DNA of 64,000 nucleotides from Pseudoips prasinana (taxonomy: Eukaryota; Arthropoda; Insecta; Lepidoptera; Nolidae). Below the pieces are notes generated by a model. The model saw only the letters and a list, made by a program, of their open reading frames with translations. It did not search any database and had not been told where the DNA came from. This document shows, piece after piece, positions 44,856 to 56,768 of the stretch. Both the position numbers and the translations under genes were made by a program. Positions within the stretch are counted from its first letter, which is position 1. Each line of letters begins with the position of its first letter. The stretch spans positions 27,520,948 to 27,584,947 of the forward strand of contig OX621236.1 of NCBI GenBank assembly GCA_951640165.1, written 5' to 3'.

Positions 44856-46193
44856 GTTACCACTATAGGATTGTATTTTTATTGATTTATAATGAAATAA
44901 TAAAATGTATTCATCATTTAAGTATTTACATACACTTGTACTTGTCAAGCTCTCAATGTATTACATAAACACAGTTTAAAAACAGTAATTAAAGCAACAG
45001 AATATTTTGTATTAGTCCGTCCGTGCGGTCTGTTTCGTCACATATATAATATCCTTAAATAAATAATAAATGGCAAGTTACTAAGCAATTTTTGTTACAT
45101 TTAGCAATAGTATATTAAAATTAAAGAATTGGAAACAACGAGCTGCAGTTGGCTAGCGCAAAAGGTTCTCAGCCAGTAGCTTAATTTAAGCGACTAATAC
45201 CCGAGGACACCCTTATAGGGTTCGGGCCATAGTTCAGGCGGCAGCTGAAGTAAAAAGATGGAATTCGAAATGGGGGTCAGATCACTTGCACGGGATTACC
45301 GATCACGTGTTAAGGGGGCTACGCGATCCTAGCCCCTGAGGATAGAAATTGAATTCATAGAAATTGAATAGAAATTTTATTAATGTAAGCTTTTAATTAA
45401 TGTAAGTATAAGGTTCGGATGGATATATAAACGATTATAATTAGAATTTTTCGGGAACGTATTCCAATATTCATTAGACATTCACTGACAAGCTATACCT
45501 AAGTCTCTAAAATCCTTCAAGGTAAGTGTAGGTTTAACGTTATGGATGTGTGTGTATAGTAATTTTCTTTTACGCCACTTTCTAGTGTATTCAGTATGTA
45601 GCTCGCTAACATATGATACATTACTAATGTGATACATTGGTGTAGACGCAGCCTCCTATAAATTAAGGCCATATTTACCCATTTGAGCTATCTAATTTTG
45701 TTCTTTAAATCCGGCTATCATGACTTAAAATCCTATGGCAATAAAAGTGGAGTTTTGTCGTTGTTTACTCACGTTTCCATTTCTCCTATATCAATTTTTG
45801 AACATCTAAAGTTTGTACTCTCGTACATACCTCTTCACGTGTACGAAGATATTTCTTCTACTGAAACCTTATTAATAAGAACTTGTTTATAAGTAGTCTT
45901 ACTTTTATAAACAACAAAGCCTTATTATAAGTTATCTTTTCTTATAGGTTACAAACAGAAAGGTTATTCTTTATCAAAGATTTTTCTCCTTCAACTACGG
46001 CATGTTTCTGTCCAAATACGTAAAAAATAAATGTACCTACTAAGAAAATAGCGCGTATTATATGTTATTTTAAATGTACACGTAAATTGTGGAGGATGTA
46101 CATAGTTAACCTACTTAACTACGTATACTAAAGGAATTAATTGTGTTTATACAACACTTGTTAGACGTGATTTTCTTAATGAAGGTCACCTAG
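44856..46193. other. interval with an unexplained GC-richer patch
   Basis: The patch at about 45,140-45,345 (including CCGAGGACACCCTTATAGGG) resembles no other part of the window. No gene is supported. Confidence 0.4.
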
Positions 46194-46332
46194 TACATAC
46201 GCCAGTACATCAAGCTACCCCAAGCTGTCAAATTTCCCTAATTGAAAGTAAACCTTATTCTTATGTGATGAGGTTGAAAATCTATAAAAAAAAATTGACA
46301 GATTGGAGTAACTGGATGTGCTGGCGTCGGTA
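46194..46332. mobile_element. 139-bp MITE, copy 4 of 4
   Basis: TA on both sides, with somewhat decayed ends (CATACGCCAGTACATC and its partner). Internal orientation is as in copy 3. Confidence 0.75.
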
Positions 46333-46452
46333 CATAACGGCATCCCAATAGCAACATTGGACGTGTACTTTCAGTTTTACTAATGCGTTGTAGAACAATT
46401 CAAATAAAATATTAAAGTCCCAAAAAATTACTATCTGCTTAATAATAACCAA

Positions 46453-46675
46453 CTTCACTGGCCTGTTGGTGTAGTGGTTAGTCACCCTGACTGCTAAGTT
46501 ACAGGTCGTGGGTTCCATCCCTAGGACAAATATTTGTGTAATGAGCACAATAAAATTATTCGTTGTGTAATTTATCTATAACATGTCTGTATACAGAAAA
46601 TATATACCTAAGTATGTTTATCAGTTCTCTGGTTCTGCCTAGTTTAGGATCAGAATAGCATTTTAGTTTTTAAGA
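46453..46675 (+). mobile_element. tRNA-derived SINE, family B
   Basis: The head GGTGTAGTGGTTAGTCACCC and CGTGGGTTCCATCCC resemble the A and B boxes of a tRNA. The body has AATATTTGTGTAATGAGCAC and a decayed GTTCTGCCTAGTTTAGGATC tail. Confidence 0.6.
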
Positions 46676-47265
46676 TATTTAATTAATAGATTTGTTGCCT
46701 AGTTAATAGTGGTAGTTTAATTTTTTTTTGTTTTTTACTACTTAGTTGGCTAACGAACATACAGTACACCTGATACTAAGTGGTTACCGTAGTCTAGTGA
46801 TGTTGTTACATGCACAATAGCATTAACGTTCCCGTCACTCCCATTAGCTTTAACAACCTTTCGCATTTAGAAAATTAATCTCTTATTAAATAAAATATTT
46901 GACACTAACCTTGTCAACGATTCCCGACTCCAACAAGAAAGTGAAATGTAATATATATTATTTCAATGTTTTTACATAATTATATAAGTTCGTTTTCTAG
47001 TCTCTTTGCTAAGTTAGGCTAGATGGTGCTGTGTGATTTTTTTCTTTACTTTTAAAAAGTAGTTTATTGCGGTATCTTATACTACTACAATTATTATTTG
47101 TCTTACATAGGGGTCTCCTTTATATCCCTATATTCCCCGATATGCCCTGGATATTCATTCAATTATATCCAGGAAGGTGTTCATTTTACGAGTTAGGTGC
47201 TCTTAAAGTAGATTTTTCTGTCTATTCCTCTTACATGTAGTAGGTAAATGTAACACTGGTTTTAG
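46676..47265. other. AT-rich interval
   Basis: No gene is seen. Confidence 0.4.
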
Positions 47266-47484
47266 TCATGAGTAGGGATTGAAAACGATGAGAATGTCGG
47301 ATCCTTCTTGTAACGCGTGACTCAAACAAGCCGATTTATTAGATCCGCTTGTCAGGTAGGCAAGCGAATCTAAGTCAGCGTCAGCTGTGGCTGACGGAGG
47401 ACAGTTTTCGTGTTGGGGATATTGTTCATTGTAGTACGAAACAAGCCTTGTATATTTTTTATTGGAGTATGATTTGAAGTTCAA
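47266..47484 (-). CDS. unrecognised short coding-like segment
   Basis: A 72-residue open frame whose last 55 residues look coding in composition (ENCPPSATADADLDSLAYL, then CLSHALQEGSDILIVFN) and whose GC content is above that of its surroundings. The first residues are Lys/Tyr/Ser-rich and may be non-coding. I do not recognise a domain. It could be a terminal exon, or a remnant of a retroelement or host gene. Confidence 0.25.
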   Translation of the reverse strand: MNFKSYSNKKYTRLVSYYNEQYPQHENCPPSATADADLDSLAYLTSGSNKSACLSHALQEGSDILIVFNPYS

Positions 47485-47599
47485 ACTTGACCAACAAACG
47501 ATTCAAAGTTGACCGTATTTTGTTACTAAAATAATAGGTGGTGGTCAGAAGTGTTTGGTCTCATTCGCTTGAATAAGATTACATTTGAATAATTAAGAT

Positions 47600-47712
47600 A
47601 ACATTTGTCGCTCCGTGTATTGACCACACCTACATTTACCTGACATCTTGAAATGTACTATATATTGTAATTACTGTGTTCAGCAATAAATTATTGATTG
47701 ATTGATTGATTG
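47600..47712. repeat. LINE-like tail with (TTGA)n
   Basis: TGTGTTCAGCAATAAATTAT is followed by five ATTG units (about 47691-47712), the arrangement seen at 3' ends of some insect LINEs. Confidence 0.45.
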
Positions 47713-47944
47713 TAACTGTGAAAATAACTTGGAGCGAAGTTTTGCATATTTTTTCAGAGTTCACAAAGGAGGAAGAGTATAATTATGTATATTTTATGCG
47801 CATATTACTTTTTTATCATGTGGATATACCGATTGCATTTCGAAACCGATTTACTTGTTTATTTTAATTCTTTATAACATAAACTTGTCTTTGCCCAACA
47901 AATATTTCATAGACTTAGGTGAAGTAGTTTGTAAACCAGTTTTT

Positions 47945-48020
47945 TAATCTAATCCCTGTGTCGTGGGGTAGGACTTTACAAACATATAATAGAAGGACAA
48001 AAATTACATCCAGTTGCAAC
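47945..48020 (-). mobile_element. SINE family A tail fragment
   Basis: Matches the tail region of family A (GGACTTTACAAACATATAAT, AATTACATCCAG). It is interrupted at 48,020 by the next repeat. Confidence 0.5.
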
Positions 48021-48029
48021 AATATTCCT

Positions 48030-48140
48030 TTTTTTTTGCAATGCAAACGAGCATGCGGGTCACCTAATGGTAAGTATTCACCACCGCCAATAGGCTCTAA
48101 CTCCAGAGGGGCTGCTACTTGGCGGCCTTTCAGAAAGAAA
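48030..48140 (+). mobile_element. interspersed repeat fragment (CACCACCGCC family)
   Basis: GCAAACGAGCATGCGGGTCA, then AATGGTAAGTATTCACCACC and GGGGCTGCTACTTGGCGGCC, as at 12,352. Confidence 0.55.
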
Positions 48141-49409
48141 ATTTGATAACTCTTTCTTTCTTGACAAGTACATTATTAACTATTATTTGTTTTTACAAAT
48201 ATGGTTCAAGAACTTTCCACTCACCTTTGTACAGTATTGACTTGAATGTTAGTAGTAATACTAAACCAAATAGTTTTAACTAGGTATAAGGATAACGAAA
48301 TATCGGCATGGTTTGAATTTTGTACATCAGAACATTTAGGCAAAGAATAAAGTTAGTACTAAGTTAACTTATTAAAACTGTGATGGCCATATTTTATGTT
48401 TTACAGAACTGACTTAAACTTTCTCAATTATCATATTTTGATGTTGATAAATGTATTCAAATTACGTTTGTGACAAGTTAAGCCATGTTGGCTGATTTGA
48501 CGCATTAAAAACGATGATTTTATATTATGTTTAAATGCATATATATATTACTTGTTTAAAAACATTAAACTAACGTTAACTTGTCCGTATGACAACCGAT
48601 TTGGACAAAATATATAATATTACACACGGTGCTGCCCGCCAGTTATGTTACTTGGACTTGGCTTGATACGCTACAGCGTGTCTGGATATGGGATTATTCC
48701 GATTGATAAATTAAAATATGTATCTTCTTTGTTGAAATCTCTATAATACATGTACGCTCAGTATGTCCATTGTTACTAGTCCTTAAAATTCACTTATAAC
48801 TAAACTTTCACATTTTAGGCAGTTTTATTCGATTTAAGTGTGTATAAATGAATATTTCTCTTCTAATTAGGTCTATTTTAGTTCCAACAGGGGCACGAAA
48901 TAACTTTTTTATTTATCAATATTAAAACTGGCCACAAATAAGTAGGACTAACCATAAAATCAAAATTCAAATTGCCTTAAAATGTTATATTATTGTGTTA
49001 ATTTTTTTTTATTTCATATAAGCATAATTTTCTGTTATTTTATTTAATATTATTATGTTTTCCATATTGTCATTATAGTTTTTATTTTAATAGATACTTA
49101 TACTATGGGTTTTGTCTGATGCCTGAAATAAATGAATTTATTTATTATTTATTAAAAATAACGAAGTAAGTATTAAATATAATGTTAGATAAAGAACGCG
49201 CTTTACTAACGTATGACGTCACTTGTAGTCAAGGCATTGAATCTTGATACTATCAGACGTATTGCGCCAACGGGATAGTACCTCCTTATTTACCCCCCCA
49301 AGAACATTAAACGTTCATATCAAAAAAGATTAACATACGATATTAAGGCCGCTATTTATAATAAATTAAACATAAGTCCGCCGAAATCGTAACTAGCACT
49401 ACACGGTCT
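48141..49409. other. AT-rich interval
   Basis: GATGCCTGAAATAAATGAAT near 49,120 looks like the polyadenylation end of a transcript or retroposon. No coding region is seen. Confidence 0.35.
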
Positions 49410-49625
49410 GACTTCCGTCGTAGAAACAATAACAGGACCATCCCGTACCATCCTATAGGTACTAAGGGATATACTAGGTAGTCGGGCAGCGCCACCTGTG
49501 TGCTACCAACCAACTGCGGTTGCGCACTCACATGCCAAGCGCGGTGACTACGGCAAACCCCCCCAAATGGCAACTTTATAGAAACCTTTGGTGGTGGCCA
49601 ATGTCCAGCAGAGGCTGATATCAGC
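49410..49625 (-). mobile_element. interspersed repeat (GGTAGTCGGGCAGC family), copy 2
   Basis: Collinear with 25690-25935: CAGGACCATCCCGTACCATC, AGGTAGTCGGGCAGC, GGCAACTTTATAGAAACCTT and AATGTCCAGCAGAGGCTGAT. Confidence 0.5.
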
Positions 49626-50817
49626 GGTATCAAGCCGTTGATGTGATTGTTTAAATGTTTTGTTTTATACTTTCCCACCTTAAAACATTACTGATTACAT
49701 TGCACATGCGCAAAACAAAGTGTATAGAAGCTATTAGTAGTAAGGTACCTCTATAACGAAAAGTAAGAATACACAGATAGGAAAGCTTTCAGATCTATGC
49801 TCAAAAAACTGCTTCTTATGAAAGAATTTCAAATTATTTTACTTATAGAACTTTGTTTACAAAGTATGAATTCTTTAAATGTTTCGTTATTTTAAGTTTC
49901 CACCACGAGTTTTTATAGCTTAATTGGTTTGTGCCCCGCGGCAGCAGTCCTTTGTAAACTTCCGCTATGTTCAGTAATTACCCTTACTAATTACCTGCCA
50001 ACATTTTAAGTAGGTGTGTATTTTTATTATTCTAAGCACCAGCCTTCCTATCAATTTGCTATATATTGCATTTATGTATTTCAGTACCTGTGTGACCGGT
50101 CCGCTTATTTTGAATTGCATTTACGATTAAATCAACACATTAGTCTAACCAGATAAATATTCTACTCCTGGAGGTTGTTCTGAAAATTGTTCCATTTGTT
50201 TTCTCCACAAACATATTAACAAAAGACGTGTGGCACTCGAAGACTGCCGCGGTAAAGCTATTGCATAGCATTTTTTTTCAACTTATGCAATTATAATTAT
50301 TTATTTATTTTATAATACTGCATTTGTGATAATAATAATAATAAAATGAATGTATATAGAGTACTAACTCATTTTCTTTCACTATTTTTTCGTGACTTTC
50401 TTCATTAATAAATGCACTTTGTTTATTCATATTTAAAACACTTTATACACAAATTATACGAGTACAGATATTCACTGTTGTACGTAGATGATAAATACCT
50501 ATACACCTATATATACTATATATACTTTCTCACAAACAGCTGATTACGGTAGTTTTCCAATACAACCAATGCCATCTAAAGGCGGGTTGCTGAACTGAAG
50601 AGACAAGCGTGATATTTTAAAAAGTCATTAAAAGTTCTGGTATTTATCGATAGATGGCGGTCGGAGTGGGGAGTGTTAGGTTTTTTTCGTTACGGAATTT
50701 CTGGATTCGGTCCCCACGCTCAAGGCCTGCGATAGAAGCTATGCAATAGCTTAAAAAGTATTTTATTTTTACCCATATACTATGAATTATATCGTAACTT
50801 TTAAAGGCGTATTCTAG
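49626..50817. other. AT-rich interval
   Basis: No gene is seen; microsatellite-like AT runs occur near 50,290 and 50,510. Confidence 0.4.
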
Positions 50818-51085
50818 TAGATAGTAATAAAAAGCGTGGTTGGTAGATACTTGCCTTTCACGCCGCAGTTCGTGGGTTCGATTGCCAACCAGGACACATA
50901 TTTGTGTGCATGAACATGTCTGTTTGTCTTGAGTCTGGGTGTAATTCATAGTATTATTTCAGTAATGATCTATATAAGTATGTATTTACAAAAGCAGTAT
51001 ATCAGTTAGTTTCCATAGTACAAGCTCTGCTTAGTTTGATATCAGATGGCCGTGTGTGAATAATGGCCCTGGATATTATTTATTA
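50818..51085 (+). mobile_element. tRNA-derived SINE, family B (near complete)
   Basis: The head has GCGTGGTTGGTAGATACTTG and GTGGGTTCGATTGCCAACC; the body has ACATATTTGTGTGCATGAAC, ATAGTACAAGCTCTGCTTAG and an ATTATTTATTAATTAAT tail. The order agrees with 8925-9185. Confidence 0.7.
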
Positions 51086-51489
51086 ATTAATACAGGACAC
51101 ATAATCAAATCAGGCAGAAAAAATGCAAACTATCCGCCCTTAACCTTAGATATTGCACACCAATAACAGATAAAAAAATATAGAAAACATTGAAAGCAAA
51201 TTGTACAATAGGTGGTCTTATCGCAGTCAGCGATCTCTTCCAGACAACCTTTGGAGGGATAAGAAACAGAAATAAAGAAAGACAATACGATAAGGGTAGT
51301 GCAAGATAAAATAATTTCAGTAGGAATCGAAATACTTACAAACTAATAATGGCATTTACCTAGTAATACTACCATGTCATTAGATATAATACATACTTAA
51401 TTACATAAACATGTATTATTATGTTTATATATATTTACATACATAATAATACATAATAAACAATATAATCCGGAAGGACAGTGGAAATG
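51086..51489. other. AT-rich interval
   Basis: No gene is seen. Confidence 0.4.
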
Positions 51490-52200
51490 CATTCATAGTG
51501 ACAAATAGTAGTTTTTCACTAGCGTTTTGAACAAACCAAGGGATTGAGCACGTCTAATTGTTAAAGGCAACGCATTCCAGAGGCGAGCTGCCGCAACAAT
51601 AAAAGATTTACAAAAAAAGTTAGTGGAATGTGTTGGTAAAGAGAGGTTTAGATTTTCTGATGATCTCAATGATCTCGCATGGGTGGTATTGAAATCGTTT
51701 TTTAAGATAATAGGGGGTCGCAGGATTAAAGATAATGTTATATAAAAGAGACAAAATATGTGCATTCCGGCGAAGGCGTAGGTATATTGGGTCACTTGAG
51801 TTTTGTACGAAATTCAGATATGTGGTCATACTTGCAGAGCCCAAATATGAATCTAATACAACATTTTGTAGTCGCTCAAGCTTGTCAAATATCTCTTGGG
51901 TCAAATCGAGATAACTGGCATCAGCATAGTCAAGAATAGGAAGTAGGATGGATTGAGCAAGCGCAATTTTAGTGGTTACTGGTAAAAAATTTCGAAGCCT
52001 TCTCAGAGATCCTGCAGATGCAAAGACTCTGCGGCTAACCCCCAGTAACTGAGGAACCCAAGAGAGATCCTTGTCAATGTATATCCCCAAAATTTTCACT
52101 TGATCACTTAAAGGTATAATTGCATTGTCAAACATTATATTCTCATTCTGGTACTGCCAACAATGTCCCAGGATATTAATTTTTAAATGATCTATTTGTA
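51490..52200 (-). pseudogene. Jockey/CR1-type LINE ORF2 C-terminal part (frameshifted)
   Basis: Two overlapping minus-strand frames (51620-52135 and 51493-51795) together give one C-terminus: VKILGIYIDKDLSWVPQL, SRRVFASAGSLRRLRNFLP, LPILDYADASYLDL, LRLRRNAHILSLLYNIIFNP, then after a frameshift near 51,700 RSSENLNLSLPTHSTNFF and ARLWNALPLTIRRAQSLGLF. This is the conserved region after the RT domain in such LINEs, where the polymerase is followed by a LILPxLDYxD-like motif. Upstream RT blocks are absent and two stops sit above 52,135, so it is 5'-truncated. Confidence 0.75.
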
Positions 52201-52799
52201 CTAAGAATTAAAAGAGAATATATATAGAAAACTGACGATTTATAATAGCGCTTTTTAAAGCATTAATGAATAAAACTATTTATTTTTAAATCGGTTCCTC
52301 AATTTGCTAGCTAAATCAGACTGTAATACTCGTAGAAATAGACAATAACAAAAATATATAGACGGTTGTCGCACTTATTGGCGTAGTTTGAGTAACGGGG
52401 CTTCTCTTTACGATCGAGTTTCATAAGTTATTATAGATTTAATTTAATTTTTTTTATTATTACATTTTTATAAATAAAATTTGGTTATTGTCACAAAATG
52501 GTATATACTAAAATATAACTAAAACTTACATACTATTAATATTAAATACCTATAAATAAAAAAGTGAATGACTGACTCTGAACTGAAAAACTGAAGGCGA
52601 CGATTTAACGCCTGCGGACGAGGTGCCCAGAAAGCAGGCAACATTACCTCGTTGAATAGCAAGGCTTTAACATTTTGTTAAAATGTTAATGTTAGCACTG
52701 TGACTATAATAACAAAATTAAAAATAATATAAGGAAATTTAAAAGCAAAATATTAACTAAGCTAATTACTTCTATAACTAGGCTATCGGGCGTCGAAAA
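52201..52799. other. AT-rich interval
   Basis: No gene is seen. Confidence 0.4.
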
Positions 52800-52949
52800 T
52801 CCTACTAATATTAATGCGAAAGAGAGTGAGTATGGATGTTTGTTCCTCTTTCATGCAAAAACTACGGAACGGATTTTTATGAAACTTTGTAGCAGGTAAT
52901 ATAGCTTATTATAAAGTTTAACGCGTGTGAAACCGCAGGGTACTGCTAG
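52800..52949 (+). mobile_element. Helitron-like non-autonomous element
   Basis: It starts TCCTACTAATATTA and ends ACGCGTGTGAAACCGCAGGG then TACTGCTAGT, so hairpin and CTAG remain recognisable. Confidence 0.6.
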
Positions 52950-53220
52950 TTCCTCCATATCTTCAAATAAGGATGATATAAATGGAGTTGACGCTAATCT
53001 ATTCTGCAGTGAGTAGTTGTGTCATTATCCACGTGTAATTTATTTATATCTAATATTTCAATAAATCTATAAAAATATTGTTCAGAATATCAATTGTCAC
53101 TTGACATTGACAAATCATGCGCGGATAAAGTGGATTAGTATTAAATTAATAAGATTTGTAAGTGGATTAATATTAAATTAAAATATGAAATCACCTTTAA
53201 CAACCGTTTTTATTTTATCA

Positions 53221-53406
53221 CTAGTTTTACCTGACCCGCGGTTTTACCCGCGTTAAATTTTATAATTTATAGCCTATGTGTTTATCCAGGGTGTCAGCTC
53301 CATCCATACCAAATTTTATTAAAATAGCTGCAGCCGTTTAGACGTAAAGAAGTAACATCGATACACACTCACACACTCACAAACTTTCGCATTTATAATA
53401 TTTGGA
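53221..53406 (-). mobile_element. Helitron-like non-autonomous element
   Basis: Minus-strand copy: head TCCAAATATTATAAATGCG, tail ACGCGGGTAAAACCGCGGGT and CTAG at 53221-53224. The hairpin is intact. Confidence 0.65.
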
Positions 53407-53639
53407 CTAGCATGAACGTGGTTTTACATAACTGGAAATCTACTAGACTGAATTTTACCCCTATAGGTACTTCAACTTCAAACTCTGAGCAGTTTTTGAG
53501 GAACACGTGGACATATGGCCACGACGAAATGGCTTGCCATTAAATATCATTATTATAACGAACAGCAAGGTAATTATGTTTATTTGAACTTATCGTTACT
53601 AATTAAAAAGGTAAATTCTAAGTGATTAATTTTATGGAC

Positions 53640-54260
53640 CTAACACGCTAACGCTGTTTAAGTAGGTTCGCACGCGAAGCGATCCGAGAAGAAGAGCTAA
53701 CAAGAAACTCGGCAGTCGCGCCTACCCAACACCCATTGCTTTTGTTGTGCGACACATCGCCTATACCCGGCGAGGAGGTATGACTACCTACGGTGAACCC
53801 TAAGCTTGTAATCCCTTCGCCAGTCTTAAGGTCGTTTGGGTTCCTAGCAGCTCTAGTGCAGAGGGGGAACACTAGAAGGAGGGCTTAGTAGGGTGAGAGT
53901 TAGGATCAGTTAGTGTCGACTAGGAGCTCCCGCAAGGCCGGTGGTTCAAAGTGCGTCCAATTAACTAGTGCTGCTCCGAAGGAGCAAAACTGGATGGGCG
54001 ACTTAGTTGGTACAATTACGCGTTCACCGAGGACCACTAGAACAGAACAGAACTAGTGAGGCACTGATGTCTAAGTAACAATAATTGGAAAAGCGCTGTC
54101 TTGAAAAAGACGCTATTACGAGCGCACGCAAAAGTCGAATCAGGCGGGAGCCCACGAAACAAATCCGTGCGTTCTGACGTGCGAGATGGCGACGCTATCT
54201 GGATAGACTTTCACATTGACGGCGTCTTTATGACATAGGTACCTAATAAAGGTTGATTTT
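53640..54260. other. GC-rich segment of unknown nature
   Basis: It stands out from its AT-rich surroundings. It holds CGAAGCGATCCGAGAAGAAG, CCTACCCAACACCCATTGCT and CTCCGAAGGAGCAAAACTGG. No frame is convincing over its length; AATAAAGG follows at 54,246. It may be a retroelement LTR or leader or another multicopy repeat; I cannot decide. Confidence 0.35.
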
Positions 54261-54341
54261 GTATTGCAACAGTGTTCACTATTGTGGTCTACTACTAAAC
54301 GGTATACGGTGTACTAAATTTGGTCCAAACATTGTAAATAA

Positions 54342-54605
54342 ATGGGTGATTTCACCTATACTCGTAAAATGCCACGTGAAAAATGTGTTGAATGGTATGA
54401 ATACGCCCTACTAACACGAAGAGGGTGTGCCTGTTTCCAATTAATTTCTTCGCTAGCACCATTCTTTATGCGATTTATGAGATTAGTTAGTTTAGATAGC
54501 ATAATCGACCGGATTAAAGCCGCTCGACCGTGTTATCGGCATAAATTTGGAATTATGTGGAACAATACATATAATTTATTTATTTCAAAACTACTTTTGA
54601 TTTGA
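54342..54605 (+). CDS. unrecognised 87-residue open frame
   Basis: ATG at 54342, stop at 54603. It begins MGDFTYTRKMPREKCVEWYE and contains two Cys in GCACFQ; no domain is recognised. It starts about 80 bp after the GC-rich segment, which could make it the 5' end of a decayed retroelement ORF, or it may be a chance frame. Confidence 0.2.
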   Translation: MGDFTYTRKMPREKCVEWYEYALLTRRGCACFQLISSLAPFFMRFMRLVSLDSIIDRIKAARPCYRHKFGIMWNNTYNLFISKLLLI

Positions 54606-54732
54606 CGAATCAATGTTATCTACATATCGAAATATTGCCTTGTTTGTCTAGCGCTAGTGTGTATAACCGTAGATAATGAGATCCTAGGTTCAAATCCTTT
54701 AAAAATCAATACAACGATAGAAAATGCACCTG

Positions 54733-55003
54733 TATTTGCGTAGAAACTTGTACACTATACACATATAGATGGCTTCAACTTCCTCACCGTACTGGAGCTT
54801 CCCGTATTCCTGTAAAAGTAAAATAAGGGTACCTGGTGGTTTCCACGCTTTCCAAATCCACATTGAAGTTCTATGCTCAGATTAACTACGGATTCCTGTT
54901 CAGCAACTTTTCCTGATCTCATTTCTTCGGCTCTCTGTAAGAACTTATCGGTGTTGAATGGATTTGGTACTTCAGGATCGACATAGTTATTTTGTTTGAA
55001 TTC
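54733..55003 (-). pseudogene. exon-like remnant split by a 23-nt GT-AG gap
   Basis: On the minus strand 55003-54833 reads as a good coding segment with VDPEVPNPFNTDKFLQRAEE and SVVNLSIELQCGFGKRGNH. It is followed by CAG/GTACCC, then TTATTTTACTTTTACAG/GAATACG: a donor-like and an acceptor-like site only 23 nt apart (54832-54810). Without those 23 nt the frame continues as EYGKLQYGEEVEAIYM and on to about 54,733. Read straight through, the frame is lost and soon stops. No acceptor AG is seen at the upstream end, where an in-frame TGA lies a few codons before 55003. I do not recognise the protein. It may be a gene relic whose intron shrank, or part of an intron-bearing transposon. Confidence 0.4.
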
Positions 55004-55338
55004 AATAATAAATCAAATTATTTATTTATTTAGTTTATATGATGGTGCAAATTAAATGAAAAATATCTTTATTTTCGACAAAAAAAATCTTATCATAGAT
55101 AACAAAAATAAAACAAAAATTTGGTGGAGAGTTAAAAAAAGAGCCTATCTCAGCATTAGCTACGGGAACACATATATTATTTTTATTATGATTTATATTG
55201 TAAATTTTTATTTTTCAAAACTACAGAACAATAAAATATCAAAAGTAGGAGTAAAAGTACTCAAACGAGTTAACTTTGATTGCAAACTGTATGAACATCT
55301 TCAAATATTTTGGTATGCTATTTCGAACTTATTCAAAA

Positions 55339-55500
55339 CTAGCTGTGCACCGCGGTGTGACCCAAATTAAACTTTATAAATCGTGGCCTATGTGTTACTC
55401 GGATATATAAGCTATATTACTACAAAGTTTCATCAAAATCCGTCCGTTAGTTTTTGCGTGAATGAATAACAAACATACACACTCACAAACTTTCGTTTAT
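55339..55500 (-). mobile_element. Helitron-like non-autonomous element
   Basis: CTAG is at 55339-55342 next to the decayed hairpin GTGCACCGCGGTGTGACCC. The far end, ACTCACAAACTTTCG, is truncated before the TC head. Confidence 0.55.
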
Positions 55501-56116
55501 TGCAATTGTCCTTTTCTTACCTTGAACAATGTCACCTCTGAAAAACAAAATGATCTCGAAATATTTTAACTCAATTTAAATTCTTATTATAATTTGTGAT
55601 TAGCAAAATTTTTTTGCAATTTTATCATAAAGATTATCTTCTTTTGCAATATATGTATATTATATTATATATAATCCCATATATGTACATTTTTATTTAA
55701 ATCGGTTTTTGTAAAGTAAGTATGTAGTTGATTATGAGTATATTTATTTCAACCGTACTTAGTTTATATCTGTTACGTCGTGCAATTTATTACACAACCT
55801 TACTATTGTTTACGTTATTAATATTGCTATTAATAAGAAAAATGTGTTTGCACACTTTTCAGCCTATCCAATGCCTTTAATACCTAACATGAATTGGAAT
55901 GTAATTTGTGTATGTTCGTAGAAAATCTCTCATTATTTCGAAAATTCCTTGTATATTCGAATATAAGGAATTCGAATGGCACGATATACAAGGCGTAAAT
56001 CGTGTGAGACATTTATGTTGGGGAGGAAGGGCCACGTTGTTACAATTTTAAGTAGTAGTAAAAATTACAAAACCTATCGCATAATTTATACTTTTGATTA
56101 TTTTTATCGATAATAT
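55501..56116. other. AT-rich interval
   Basis: No gene is seen. GGCCACGTTGTTACA at 56030-56044 resembles two sites at 59441 and 59461 on the other side of the RTE insertion. Confidence 0.4.
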
Positions 56117-56150
56117 AACTATTCAGCTCATCATCATCATCATCATCATA

Positions 56151-56768
56151 TCAGCCGAAAGACGTCCACTGCTGGACAAAGGCCTCCCCCAAAGATCTCC
56201 ACAATTGCCGGTCTTGTGCTATTCGCATCCAGCAGTTTCGAGCGACCCGCACAAGATCATCGGTCCATCTTGTAGGGGGCCTGCCCACGCTGCGTCTTCC
56301 GGTTCGTGGTCGCCACTCGAGAACCTTTCTGCCCCAACGGCCGTCGGCTCTACGAGCTATGTGCCCTGCCCACTGCCACTTCAGCTTGGCAATTCTTCGG
56401 GCTATGTCGGTGACTTTGGTTCGCCTGCGGATTTCGACATTTCTGATGCGATCCCGCAGGGAAACTCCGAGCATAGCCCTCTCCATTGCTCTTTGGGTGA
56501 CCTTGAGCCTTCTAATAAGGCCCATAGTGAGCGACCACGTCTCTGTTCCGTATGTCATCACTGGCAACACACACTGCTCGAAGACTTTCGACTTGAGACA
56601 CTGCGGTATTTTGGACGAGAAGATGTTACGTAGCTTCCCGAACGCTGCCCATCCGAGTTGGATTCTACGATTGACCTCCTTCTCGAAGTTGGACCTACCT
56701 AGTTGGATGGTCTGTCCTAGGTAAATATAGTTCTCTACAACTTCGAGTGCAGAGTCACCAACTTTCAA
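56151..56768 (-). pseudogene. RTE ORF, C-terminal region to natural stop
   Basis: 205 residues with YIYLGQTIQLGRSNFEKEVN, FEQCVLPVMTYGTETWSLTM, RAMERAMLGVSLRDRIRN, LKWQWAGHIARRADGRWGRK, GRPPTRWTDDLVRVARNCWM and the end GEAFVQQWTSFG. This conserved C-terminus is the region most often found as a truncated fragment elsewhere in the window (10.8, 11.0, 18.7, 21.0, 27.6, 44.5 and 60.2 kb). The stop at 56151 is shared with those tails and is the natural end. Confidence 0.85.

Noticed and set aside
56151..56633. Plus-strand 179-codon frame at 56.1-56.6 kb
   Set aside because: It is the antisense of the RTE C-terminus and shows no similarity of its own.
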